A stretch of 64,000 nt of DNA, from assembly GCF_030463565.1 (NCBI RefSeq), contig NC_134656.1, positions 2,547,001 to 2,611,000 of the forward strand, given 5' to 3'. A model generated the notes under the pieces. It saw only the letters and a list, made by a program, of their open reading frames with translations. It was not told the DNA's origin and did no database searches. This document shows, one piece after another, positions 1 through 21,200 of the stretch (positions are counted from its first letter, which is position 1; every line of letters begins with the position of its first letter). The DNA comes from Pelecanus crispus. Lineage: Eukaryota > Chordata > Aves > Pelecaniformes > Pelecanidae. The position numbers and the translations under genes were made by a program.

Positions 1-8192
<8,192 letters not shown>

Positions 8193-8226
8193 TTTCCATC
8201 TTCTAGAAAGTGGGAAGTAGGCAGAA

Positions 8227-8232
8227 AATAAA
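8227..8232 (+). promoter_or_regulatory. PCMTD2: Candidate proximal polyadenylation signal of PCMTD2
   Basis: AATAAA 35 nt after the stop codon. It would give a very short 3' UTR. Further AATAAA hexamers, for example 11072-11077, allow a long 3' UTR that would include the CR1 at 9800-10178. The sequence alone does not say which is used. Confidence 0.4.
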
Positions 8233-9799
8233 GTACTACTTAGGGCTTGACAAATGTATACCACTTGCTTGCCTGCTAATATGACCACCCAAGGCAGTAG
8301 GCTAGCTGGGGAATGTGGCTGCTGTATACTTAAACATGATAGCTTTTTTAAGTTTTTTCTTCTCAGTTGTGTGCTATAGTTTTATCCTACAGCAGGGATT
8401 CCTTAGGAAGCAAGTTGGTGAAATGCTCAGCTGCTCATGGAAAGGAGGATTTAATTCCCTGAAACTAACTGCACAGAGAGATTCTAAAAATCTCATGGTT
8501 GCTCTGCCGAATTGCAGTTTTTAAATATTCTTAAGCGGCTCCCCAAAGACCTTTGCTGTCTGTGCTCCCTCCCCCTAAACCTGCCATGTGTTTACTGTGG
8601 TGTGCGTTTAATGGAGGATGAAGATTATCAGTAAAAACTGACCTGGCAAATCTTATTTCTTTCAGTAATCTGAAAAAGCACAACTCTTTACAGACATGAA
8701 AGGAAAGAATTTTTGGCATCTGGCCTTGTGGCATCCAGGTTTTGAATGAGAAGGAAAGCATCAGCTCCCCTTTGGATGGTCTCAGTTTTGCTTATAAACT
8801 ATATATAATTTTCCAGTAAAAGGTAAAAATGTTTTACAGAATATTGGTTTTCATAATGGGAAACAGCTGTTGTAGTGAATTAGTCCAATAGAGATGCAAA
8901 GTTGTTTGGGTTTGTTTTTTTTTTTTTTAAAGCGATGGAAGCAAGTGAAGAGTTGCAAAGCTGATTAGCTTTGACAGGATGCTAGGGTAGTCAGGGTTGT
9001 CTCTGGAAATGTTCACAGAGTAATTCTGAGTGGGGAGGAGGGTAGAGAGGAGATGCAGAGCAGTGAGTTGGTAAAAACTGACTGTGAAAGCAGAATCTGT
9101 GGATTTTGCTGTTGTGTGAGATCACTTAACGTCTGCTGGGCTGAACAGAGTGAAGTGCGGAGCGTGAGCCTGAGCGGAGTGGCTTGTGTCCCGGTAATTC
9201 AGCCAAATGTAGTTTTGCGGAGGGTATGTAGAACCTGAAAACAGTCTAGAGAGCCAAATTGATGCAGTTCTTAGGTGTTCCTGTGTGTGTGCCCCTGCTG
9301 TAGCAAGGTGGCTAGACTACAACTTGTCTACACGCAGTCCACATCTGGTAGGTGGAATGAAGTTGATCGACTTGGTAGGTTATTTTGTTCCTGCAACAAT
9401 TAAGTAGATGTTTTAACAGGTTCACATAGAAAGACTTTACGCTCTGCAGTTGCGTGGATGTGAACCCTAATTTTTATTCCCATGTCTTCCTGTAATGGGG
9501 GTGGAAGGAGATACAGTGTTTAGAAGGGGAAGTTTACTTGGTTCAGCCTGTTTGAAAAATCTTCCTAAACTGGTAACGGCTGGAAAGAAACCCTCGGGCT
9601 TGTGTTGATGTGAAATACCTCTAAAGCTGGTGGCAGTGAAAAACCCTCTCTCAGTAGGTAATGAAGCTATGTTAAGGCATTGCCCCATCAGAAGCACTTA
9701 AGTTGGTATCACTTTGATATCTTTTTTTTTTTTTTTTTAATGCTGTCTCTTCATTTTCTGAGGAGGAATGAATGAAGACTGTCTTGCCAAAAATATGCT

Positions 9800-10178
9800 G
9801 GGTTTTTGGAGAAGAGAAGGCTCCGGGGAGACCTTTAGCAGCCTTCTAGTACCTGAAGGGCACCTAGAAGAAAGCTGAAGAGGGATTTTTTACAAGGGCA
9901 TGTAGTGATAAGACAAGGGGTAATGGCTTTAAAGTGAAAGAGGGTAGATTTAGATTAGATATAAGGAAGAAATTCTTTCCTCTGAGGGTGGTGAGGCACT
10001 AGAACACATTGCCCAGAGCAGCTGTGGAGACCCCACCCCTGGAAGTGTCCAAGGCCAGCTTGGATGGGGCTTTGAGCAACCTGGTCTAGTGGAAGGTGCC
10101 CCTGCCCATGGCAGGGGGCTTGGACCTAGATGATCTCTGAGGTCCGTTCCAGCCCAAACCATTCTGTGATTCTATGAT
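9800..10178 (+). mobile_element. CR1 LINE, 3' part
   Basis: About 380 bp of CR1 reading on +: GGAGAAGAGAAGGCTCCGGG near the start, AGATTAGATATAAGGAAGAA, GCCCAGAGCAGCTGTGGAGA, GATGATCTCTGAGGTCC and the tail ATTCTGTGATTCTATGAT. 5'-truncated, with no intact reverse transcriptase. Same orientation as PCMTD2 and possibly transcribed within its long 3' UTR. Confidence 0.93.
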
Positions 10179-13100
10179 TAACGGTACCGAGTTGCACAAC
10201 TTGCATAAAGATAAACAGTGTTTTAAAGTTCTGTGCGGCTTTGAAAATCAAATGGATAACTCTTGTATGTCTAAGCCCGAGGTGGAGAATTATTCCTTGC
10301 TTGGTAGGCTTTTTGTATGTCTTTGAGAATGTTATCTGATAATATGGTGTCATGTGGCCGCTGGCGCATAACACAGTCGTAGGCTGTGTTTTGCCTCTGG
10401 TTTCCTAGGTCTCCACTTCTGGTCTAAACGGTACCCCAAGCTATCTTGCTCCCTCAGATTTTTATTTCTTTATTTGAAATGGGGCAGTTCTGTGGCCACC
10501 GAGCTGATGGTTTCCTGTAAACGTACAAGTACCCATCTTGTAATTCTGGCAACTGCAAAGAATTTTTTTCTGCAAATGAAAATCCTGAATATGGTGGTAA
10601 AGGGAGGCTTAATAGAATCTCTGTGATACTTCTCTGTGCGTCCCCAAAGGCTGTCACCTCTGTATTTGTTAGGCATTTCTGCTTAATAGCTGTCATACCA
10701 GGTATGTGCCTGTCTGTACTGTGGCACAATTTCCGTACCCCTACATAGTACAGGGTGCCTCTTACTTTGGCTACCGGGTCATCCTTCGGTTTGTTAATTA
10801 CAAAACTTCTTTTAAAGAAGTTGGTTTAAAAATGACATTAAACTTCAGGTTCGTGTTAGTAAACCTTGCTGAGATTCTGTTAAAGCTGACCACTTGAGGA
10901 AGAATTCTCTTTCATTTACCCCTGTTTGATTTTTACCCCCATCCCACCCCCAGGTGTAAAAGATATTTTGTCAGATTTTTCACCAGATTTGCCTTTTTTA
11001 TTACATTTGCTAGATTTTTGTAGCTTTCTATAAGATGCGTAAAATACTGCTATTTTTCCTGGATAAGGTTGAATAAATAAATATATATACAGGAAATTTA
11101 TGTTCTAGGTTGTCAGATTGTCCCCTTGTCCAAAAAAACCCACAGAGCCAAACAAACCCATAGTAGAAATTTTATGTGTAATATAATTGTGAAATAGTAT
11201 TGCTTATAGCCTGTAAATGAAGGGGAACTGTAAATACATTTTCCCTGTGCACAAGCACTTGCACTGTAGTTTTGTATGCATTTCTAAGAGAGTAATTGTA
11301 GTATAACTGTTACTGTATAGTCTGTAAGCTGTCTGGGGATTTTACCTGCTCTGTTTCCTTTTGTGTTCTAAGTAGTCTTTACTTTAATTGTATGTGACTC
11401 CTTTTAGGTTTTGATACTGCAGTAAATTTGCAAAAAGAAATGAACTTCATGCTGCTGTAATCATGAGTAAGTTGAAAAATCTATGTGTAGAAAGGAGTGA
11501 AATTGGCCTGAGGCATGCAAAAGTGTTACGCAATTTAAACTTTATTAATAAGTGTTTCTGTATCAATAAGTTCAGTAAAGACTTTTTAGCCTTCTTAACA
11601 TGGCTTTGCATCATGTTGTGATTAGAATACTTTGTAGATAAGTAATTATTTCCATAATTGAAGGTTAAGTCACTAGAACGCTAGAAAAAGCACTTAATGA
11701 TATGGTGCAAGTGCATAGTTTTAGATGAACTCCTCAGAATATAATCTTTTTGAAAGAAACCTGCCCAGCTGATGATTTCCAAGCCTTTATGTAATGGAGT
11801 TGTGCAAGATCTATTTTGGAATTAGCACACACAGCACTGATCCCAATTTAATATATCGGGATGGTTAAAGAGTGAATTCACTTACCTGCTGTTAGACCTC
11901 TAGACAGCAGATATCAGGAGGTTATTTAATCCGTTTCTGTACTTCACGGAATTGCCTAAACCAAACATGGCAGGAGCTTGTTTAATGCATTCTGAACTGC
12001 AGCTCCCCTCTTGTCTCCTGTGCTCTGTTTCAGTGCTTAATGAATGAAGATTTTTAAGAGCTGGTGTTCAAAGCGTTCATTTCACTAGCATTGAGAATAA
12101 TATTTTGGCTTCAGCTGTAATAGGAAACTCATCATAATAGCAAATACAGCTGTTGCTAATTAAATGTACGTGTTAACCTTTATTCCACAGGATAATTACC
12201 TGTAAGTGTGTTTCTTCCTGTCGTCTGTGTGTATGATAGATGTCCTTTTACCGACTATAACATGAGACTAGTTCAGTGTTTAATGTTTTCCTTCACGTGA
12301 TGCTTGCTGGAAAAAAATACTTTTCTGCTTTGGAAAGCTATGGATGTGTCATACAAATGGTATCAAGTAAATTAAATTTGCCAGATAATGTTTACGTTCA
12401 CTTCCTAGTAAAATGTACATCACAGTTCCCTGGGAAGTAGTGATGAGCTTTTCAGGGGGCTTACTCCAGTGAAATCTTTCTACTGGGGCTGAAGTGATAG
12501 TTAAAAATAAAACAAAAAAGGGAGGGGGGGAGAACCCCATGCCTGAAAAACAAACCCAAACTTCCTAGCGTTCTGCTGTTGTAAAAAAGTCTGTCTAGCA
12601 GAGGCTGGAAATGCTTGGGATACAAGTGTTACCTTTCTTTCCTGCTGCTTAGGAGTTAACTTTTGGTTCTTGTTCAGAGCTGCATGCTCCTTTTTAAACA
12701 ATTTGTCATGTCGATGGAAAATAAGATAAATTAATGCAAGATTAAGGGATCTGTGATTGCTAGCGTTTCATGACATCTCACAAACATCCCATTTGTCACG
12801 GAGGGGAGATAAGTGAGGTAAAAGAGGTACGTTTCAAGTTCAAGTGAAGATCTGCTTTTAAGTAAATGCACAGGTTGCAGAACTTGCCTTTTTGTACTCA
12901 TTAGTCCCTGTGCTATGGCCAGGTAAATCTGCTGACTCGGCTAAAGATCCCATTCCTACAAAGGAGTAGGCAAATCCCCATCAATCCTTCGAGAAGCTGC
13001 CACCCACTGCACAGCCAGGCGCTGAAATAAGATTCCAAAGACAGTACGTATAGAAACATGACTGATGCCTGGCCCGGCTCTCCTGTTAGCAGTATAAATA

Positions 13101-15061
13101 AACCTGGAAGGGATTTTTTTTTTTCTTCTTTTTTTTTTCAGATGGTTGGTTTAGAGCTCAGTTTATGCACCAAGATGTAACGGAGGCAGAAGGCAAAAGC
13201 CTTGCATTTGTAAAGCGGCCAGATGTGCCAAGGGAAGGTGTTGCTGAAGCATGGTTTGAAGAGTGCATTTTTGTTTATTTTCCTAGAAATACTTCTTTAC
13301 AGAGCAGCTCCTAAGTAGCTGTGCTACCCTGTCCAGAGTTCGATGCGTTTTGGAAAGAGATGATAGGAGCAATCAGGCTGCAAGAACGTAAGATTTGAAG
13401 ATTTTGACGTAACCTCCGTTGTCTTTTCTGATGCACGCGAAGGATGCACTTCTAATGCACTTAACTTCTCAAATTGGAATTGCAAGCTGTCATTCACCTG
13501 GAGCAATCTGCTCTCAGCTGCCAATTGTTATACACAGGCTGAAGCGGATAATGTAGCCTTTTACAACCTGTTTTGGTAAGAAAGGGTTGGGTGGCCACTA
13601 GAGGACACTCTGCTCAAAACCATGAGTTGGGTCCACAGGGGGAGCGGGGAGAAGTTCAGCGAACTTGCTTAGGTTTCAAAGCGATGTCAGGGCAGACAAA
13701 CAACAGATTGCCTGAGGACTAGAGGCAGAAACCCTGCCGTACAATGCCCTTTTATAGCTAGAAAAAACCCATAGCTTTTGCCATCTATAACATGAAATTT
13801 GTAAGTGAAACCCCAAAAGCCAACACTCTCTCCCCAAATGCTTGTGAGACGGAATCTGAAGGGAGAAGAGAACCGGGGAGGTTTAAATGTCATTCTTGTT
13901 TAGTACTGTTTTGTCACGTTAGTTATATTGTAGTTTACAGTGTAAAGCTGCCATGCAGGTTGATGGGGAAACTTCGTTTGACCTTCCAGGTAAGGTGGAA
14001 TGGTGCCATGTTTGGAATTCCTCAAGCACCTTTATATCCTAATGAGCGTTAATGCCTTACACATGCTAAACCCACACATTATTGTGTAGTAATAACTTAA
14101 AACCTAAAGACAAGCTGTTTCCACTCTAAGCTGCTTTATGACAGTAAAAGGTGATGAATTCAGCTGGAAACAAGTCCTCCCTTTTGCATCTCAACTTTAT
14201 CATCCAGTGGTCTGCACTTCTACAGTTTGAACTCAGTTGATTTCATTGAAGTTTCTTTCCCTCTTCACCCCTCAGTTGCCTTTAATTTCTCCCAAATCCT
14301 GCCATTTTTCCAAATGACATCCTTGTAGAAAGGAATTATACCACTAAAAGGTCTTTGAAATGAATCAGCTTTTACTCTGCATAAGAATCTTTACAGAATG
14401 CATACAATCAGGTGGTTTTTGTCTTTATTTGCAGGTTACTTATCTCTGTTAGTGATCTGCCTTTTAGTATCACTTATCTGTAGCATTCTATGCTCCCAGC
14501 GATAGCTGGAGACAAATTTTTGCTGGTTGTTTTATAACTGCATGTAATAAGGGAGAGCCTCTATCCTAGAAGTCTTATTCCCTGATACGTTTGACAGGCT
14601 GTTAGATAAGATGCAATCCTTAGTTTGCACTGAGTGCGCTAAGGCAAAAATTTTAACATAAAAAGCTTGATCCTGGGCCATCTGCATCCTTGCTCGGCCC
14701 TGGAAGCACAGGGTCATTTTTTGGTCATCGTTCATAGAGGTGCATTCTGCATGCGTTCAGATAAATGCCTGAGGAGAAGGTGAGGAGTTAACTTGCTGTT
14801 CAAAATAAGAAACAAGGCAGAAATAAATGAAAATTAACAGTTTATATTGCAGCACCGCAATTAAAGAGGGGTGAGAACAGTCGGATCTTCAATGATGTAC
14901 ATAATGGCAGAGAGGGTGGGCGGTTGGACTGTCAAACTGCCTTAATTTAATTGCAAACACATGCTGATGAGTCCCCTCCTCCTGGACCTCAGGGCTGGGA
15001 AACTTTTTTTTGTCAGCTCCCTGCAGTTCAGAATTGAGGCAAATACACTCCAGCAAACACC

Positions 15062-15225
15062 ATGCTGATCAAATCTTCAGCTCTTCGAGGCTTTTTGTGT
15101 TTTCTCCTCTTGCCTAGTTTCTCCTGCTCCTGTCCTAGCCGCTGCCTGTGCTTCAGGACTACAGTAAGATGCATGCATCTGATGTTGGAAACCATCCCCG
15201 ATATCCCACCCCAGACAAACATACT
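15062..15225 (+). CDS. PXDN-like: Peroxidasin exon 1: signal peptide and LRRNT
   Basis: The ATG at 15062 has A at -3. The first ~22 residues carry the hydrophobic core [13 protein letters not shown], a signal peptide. Then [17 protein letters not shown], the cysteine-capped LRR N-terminus typical of peroxidasin. Ends in phase 2 at donor GTGAGT, like every LRR exon that follows. No CpG island is visible at this start; a possible splice acceptor ~36 nt upstream suggests a separate 5' UTR exon. Confidence 0.93.
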
Positions 15226-18200
15226 GTGAGTAACCATTTCATTTTACTGCCTTCTTACCTGCTTGGTCTTTAGAAAGAAGAAAGAAAAAGCCAAGGCCAG
15301 AGACATGCTTTTTATCCTCCTCCTTTTTCTGCAGAATTGTCTGCATCACAAACTGTTTTATGCTCTTAAAGCATGAAACAGAAACTGCTTCTTTGAGCAT
15401 CAGCTAATTGTTAACAGGATAACCAAGGGAACTGAAAAATTTAATAAGACTAATGCCAGGGCGATCACTGGAGGACAGTTTTGGAGAATCAAAGGTCACA
15501 AATGTTAAACTGAGCTTATAGAAAGTTGCACAGGTTACATCTGAGAAGGCTTTGCATATAGGTGTAGGGGAGAGAGGGGAAATACAGCAGTTTGGGCTTT
15601 TGTCTCTACTGAAAAAACTACTTTCCTGATAAATACAACCCTATTTCTTTCCTAGACTTTAAGTGCCTGTTTTATCCAGTTTCTATCTGAACTATACAAA
15701 CCAAACTTAAAGCTTATTTGGAAAGCAGAAATTGTGGCAACTCACAGATTCCTTGAGAAATAAAGTACCTGTTGGTGAGGGAGCTGCTGGTTGAGTCCAT
15801 TTGAACAGAAAAAGTGGAGGAAAAGGGCACGTAATGCTTGGAGACTCCCAGCCGGCTTTCTGCTAGATCCAGGAGAGCACGTCCCTGCGATTCTGAGAGT
15901 AGTTAATCCTAAACTTAAAGGTGGCTTTAAGGTGCAGTGGCAAAATACTTCCCTTTGTGCTCCTCTTAGCTTGGTTTGGAAGAACGTTTTTGTAAATAGT
16001 AGGAAAGACTTGTCAAAAACTTATCTTTATGCTCATCTTCCTTAAACTGCTGCCAATTGTAAAACTCTTTCAACATTCGTTTGAGAAGCCTTTCCCTGTG
16101 CCGCTAACAAAGCAAATTTGGTCTCAGCCAGAACATCTGTACTAGCATTTCTCCTGTGAACATCTCGCTAATACTGCTAATGCATTTTTTTTCTGTTGGC
16201 CGCCTAAGGAACGTGATGTGGGCAGGATGCTGGCATTTTAATTGCTGCCATCCAGGTCTGCCTTGGTGGATGGAAACCACAGAGGTTCTAGCATTAGTGA
16301 CACACAGGAAAATGCCTACGCTTGCCACAGCTGCCAAAGCCACGTTGTTGGGAAACCCGATTGCAGCTGGGCTACTTGGGAGTCACCCTGACATGGGGCA
16401 GGTCAGAATCTGGACTTGCTCTCTCTCTAGGCTAGGGATGGAGTGGTGATTCTGCAGCGTGGAACTTGTCAGTACTGTATGGCTTGTTGCAAACTGTCTG
16501 GGTAGCAGTTATCTGCTCTACAGCAGCTTGCAGAGTCTGACTCTCCAAATTGTCACCAGACTTCTTTTTCCCCCTTACAGATTTGTCTGCATCTTGAAAT
16601 TTTAAAATATTTTAAATGCCCTTATGCTATTTGATTTTAGCAAAATAGTTTGTCTCTGTTTAAACATAGATTTTATTGGGGGAAAAGTTTATTTTATTGG
16701 GGGAAAAGTTTATTTTATTGGCTAAACTGCGATATTTCTGAGCTCAGGAAAGCTTAATTTCTCTTCTCTTTCCAAAACGAGACAGCATTTACTATCACAC
16801 TGAATAGCCCCAGTGTGTTTCCTGTAGGGATTCTTTGAGTGCAGAGGGAGGGAAATGTACTGTGGTCACCAGCTTTTTTTTCAGTACTGGAATGGTGGAT
16901 TTCTAAACGCTCTCTGGCAATAGCACACTTCATTCTTTCTGTACTGCAGGGGGGCAAAACGTAACTCTGGTCCATGGCTTATCCTTGCAGCTTTACTAAA
17001 ATTCCCGGTAGTATCTTGCTGAAATGTTAGGTGGCATTGAGTTGTCTGTAAAACTCAATCTAGAAAGGTGACCAGATTTTCCTGTGCGGTGTACACAGTC
17101 GCCCTAATTCCCCTTCCTCTGCTCTAACTAGTTCGCATGTACGCTGCTTGCGAGTGGTCTGTGTTTTGCCTACTTAACCACTCGGAAAGCTGGTTTATTT
17201 AGTTTAACATGATAGCCACAGCCTCGAATGGGAAACTGGGGTTTTAAACATTAACTAAATAGTAGAGGTGTGAGATATAAAAGTAGTAATATTCCAAAAT
17301 GAGATGACTGTCTTTATAGACCAGTATTTTTAAAGGAGATTTATCTGGCTTTATTTGATTTATCTCTTTTAATACTGTCTGCATAATTGTAAGCAAAACC
17401 CATACTGATGAGCAGTGATCCCCGTAGATATAAAGACAGACGAGCCTGGTAAGCGTTCTCTGTTGGCAGATCGTGCGCCTTTGTATGGTGTGTAGCAAGT
17501 AAAAATCCTGACTTTCTGGCTATCTGGAAGATCTAATGTATGTAAATGCATTTCCCAGCCAGCATCCCATTGTATCTGTTATAAATAGCATTTGTGTAAT
17601 TAAACTTTTTTTAATTGTGGAAGATCAAAGAATGCTTCTTAACCAAACCCTTGACTACTCCAGCTTTTTGGTATGTTAATCTTTCTCCTGGGAGGACCGT
17701 TGTGTCAGAGCGAACATTCAGAATTGTAGCAAGAATAGTCTTGATCATGGAGTTATTCTGAGTAGAAGATGTGGGATTGTGATATTTTCCACATTTGCCC
17801 TTTGGTGCGAGTCGGACCCAGTCTGTGACTGCAGTTACAAACACCGATCCCAGGCTCCAGCTCGGTTCCCTCGCAGAACAGCTGCAGTTTCCAGATGGAG
17901 TTTGCTTTGAAGTTGGGAGTTTGGGACTTTCTGACCTCCATGACTCCGTGCCACCCTCTCTCTAACAATCCTTGAAGAGTGGGGAAGTCTTCTAGCCGGC
18001 ACACGCTGTGCTTCAACAAGCCCCATTGGCAGATGGCCCCCTCGGGGCTGTAGCCAGCTGGCGTAACTTGGAGCAGCCCATAGCCTTCTCCAAGCGATGC
18101 TGGGATTGGCATGGAACCAGTTCCAGGATTGATGAGCTGTTACTGGCTCCTCTTTGGTCGCCATTTCCCTCCTCCCTTCCCAGTCCCAGCTGGGTGCAGC

Positions 18201-21200
18201 TGAGGATCTGGCCCAATGTCTGGTTTTAGCAATCGGCTATTTATCTTTGGTAATGAAGTCTGTTCGTTTTATCCTGAGCAAGAGAATAGGATGGCAGGAA
18301 TGGCTACACGTGTGCAGATAAGTAAGCTATCAAAATTCATGGTGTATAGCTGCAAACGTATTTTGGCTGCTGTCTGTTCAACTGGAACATGATTATCCAG
18401 ATGTGATCTGCTGGTTACCGCTGGGATTCAAGCAGTTCTTTTCGCCAGCAGCCCAAAGAAGGGAACAGCTGTGCAACATACACTCAGAAAATTTCAATAG
18501 GTCTTTAACCTTCTAAGTCATTTGTTCTACAGTGTGACATTTAAAACAATAAACTTTGAAATGTGCGGGCATGAGTAGAACAACTCCATGGAAAGAAGTT
18601 CCCCTCTGGCTGGCAGCTAATGGATTGCAATCCAATTATCCATGGGTTATTCTCCTTTCTGCATTATGCATAGCACATAATGAATGAGTACTTCTAGAGG
18701 AACATAGCTGAGGGCACAAGCAAAGGCGGCGCGGTATCTGGGGTCGGAACGCATCGCTGGCATGAACTGGAGGTGACCCAGTTGTTCACGGACCTGGTTG
18801 CTAATTGGGCGGCGTAAGCACGGCCAGCTTGACAAGTGTTGTTTCCCTTCGTCGTTGCGCTGCTTGTTTGGTGGCCGCTCGGTTCCTTTCTTCCCCCGGC
18901 AGGTCGTTGCACTGCAGTAGGGAAGGCTGTAGTAGGACAGGGTGTAGCTCTCTTAGTCTGTCTTAAGGAGCATAGCTTTGAGAAGGAACTTTATATATTT
19001 GTTGGGGAAAGGTTTACTGAGCAAATGAGTTCTTGGAAATGCTGCTCCCTTTGTGGTCTCTGTCGTGGGCTTTGGGTTAAAGGATGGATTACTTATTTCC
19101 TCTGCATGTGATAGTCTTATATGCAGCCAATTAAATGCACACCCACGCATTCGGGATGTGCCAGGTGTGATCTCTTTCTGACTTCTTTTCACTGTAGTAT
19201 TTAATCCTCATTAAACCTTTTAGAGGTGACCAAAGTTTTCTGTATGTTCTGTTTATAGAACTCCCTTCATTGGAAGGAAAAGGGGGACGAAAGGTGTTTA
19301 AAACATATTTTCCTTCTAGAAACATTCCAGCGTCTTTTGATGAAAGCATCCTAACTCTTGCGATTGTAGCTACCTTAAGTGTTCAGAAATCCTGCCTTCG
19401 CTGAACTTCACAGTGCTTCATCATCTGGTTCCCGCTTGAGTATTTGCATTTTCATTGACCTCACCACATCCTTCTCCCCATAGGTATACCAGGATTTTTT
19501 CTTGCGCTGTTTAAGGAGATGTCAGTATTTTTCGGTGAAAGAATGTCCGTGTATTCTGGGTAAAGATTTAAATAGTCATGCTCTTAAAAAAGAAAAAAGC
19601 TGGCACCTGTGCTACATGAGACTTGATATGAAAGAATGCCTCAGCAGTTCATTTAAGCTGGCATGGTGCTACTGCTTCTTAGACTCTGTGAAAAAGATAT
19701 ATATGTATCTTTACGCTCTGAAATTTTCTTTTACTCCCTCCAGGTCAGGCTCGGAACACAGTTCAGCAGTTCAATAGTCTTCATTTGATGTGGGCAATGT
19801 CTTGAATAGATGGTACAAAGGAAATATGCATCACGTTAAGAGGTCCTGCTCCTTGCTGACATGAATGCCCAAGAGTAGTCTTAGCTGGTTTGCTTAGGAT
19901 CAGACCCTAATCTCCATACCAGCTGTTAATACATAATAGCTCAACTTATCTGAGACTGATGAGGTCAACAGTTTGCTGTGTAATCTCCCTACTTGAATAC
20001 GTGTCCAGGGCCAAAACTATGTTTTGGAGATACTCCTTGCTCCTGCCTTTACTGGCAAGAGCTGAAGGGCTGTGCTGTGGCAGCTGATGAAATGATTCCA
20101 CCCGGGATGAAGCACCAGCGGACCCCTCCTGCCCTGGCACTGCCTTCAGTTGAACTGGATGATCTTAAAGGTCTTTTCCAACCTAAACGATTCTAAATGA
20201 TTCTATGATTCAGGGCCAGGCTGTGAAGTGCAACATTCATGCCAGCTTATGTGCACAGAAAAGGTGGAATCAAAACCAGCTTGATACGTTGACCGCTGAA
20301 TTACTGTTTTGCCCCAGCTGATGCAGAGGGGAGCCCTTTTGAAAATCTGACCCCCGTTTGTGGGAGCTGAAATCTTGAAAAACTGGTTTGGGGAATGCCT
20401 GTGGTAATTTCTTAATTAAAATCTAGTGTGCCCATCCCTAAAGCTTCAAAATGTAAGCAGTATGGCAGTGCAACAGAGAACGACAGCCTGTTCGGCAGCA
20501 TGAGGCTCTCTGCATCTGCTTGCTCTTCAGTGTTTCATCCACGATCGTGTAATCTCGTTTACTAGTGTTTCCATGCTGAACATATTTTCCTTCCTCTTCA
20601 CTCTTTGAACAGTCAGATCTTGATGTCTTAAGCTGGTACACCCCAAAATAGCCAGGACTCAGAAAACGCGCCAGCCCTGAGCCTCCCTGCGGTCTCCTCA
20701 TCTGTCTAGCAGAGGTGGCAATGCTCAGCTGTCCATGTAGGGATTTGGAGATGAAGGCTGTCATTTATTAAAGCCATTTGGGGATGCGTGTGTGCGAGGG
20801 ACATTCCTGAGTTAGGGGGCCGATGACAGTGAATCTGGAAGACTTCATTTCCATCTCAGCACGGCTGTTTTCCCTTCGTGCCAGAACTGGAGCTGTTTGG
20901 CAGGATGTGGGAACCTGCAGAGCTGACTCCGATGTTCTGCAGATAACTAAGAGAAACGAGCATCTTTCTGATAAATGTTCTGGCTCTTCTTGTATATACG
21001 GGGAACTTGACTTAAAAATTGTTTAGGATGTCTTTCACGCCCTCCCTTCCCCAGGAAACACTGGAAGAAGCCTCAATGTCTTATCTCTGTTTGTAAAACC
21101 ACCTTCACTCTCTGTGTCTTTGTTGCTAATGATTGGGTGGCTGCCGCTTACTCACCCACTTCTGGGTGAAATGGTCCGGAACTGCCAGCATCATTGCTGT

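Larger units (their letters stand above)
8193..15061. other. PCMTD2 3' region and intergenic interval
   Basis: The first part is probably PCMTD2 3' UTR. It contains one CR1 (9800-10178), AT-rich sequence around 10900-11700 with AATAAA at 11072-11077, and low-complexity T tracts near 13110-13140. Reading both strands I found no further exon with family similarity up to the peroxidasin start exon. A CTCCCTGCAG at about 15017-15026 could be a splice acceptor for a 5' UTR exon of the next gene. Confidence 0.7.

Noticed and set aside
17753-18229. Several overlapping open frames on both strands
   Set aside because: Same reason: no family similarity and no consistent splice sites; within intron 1.
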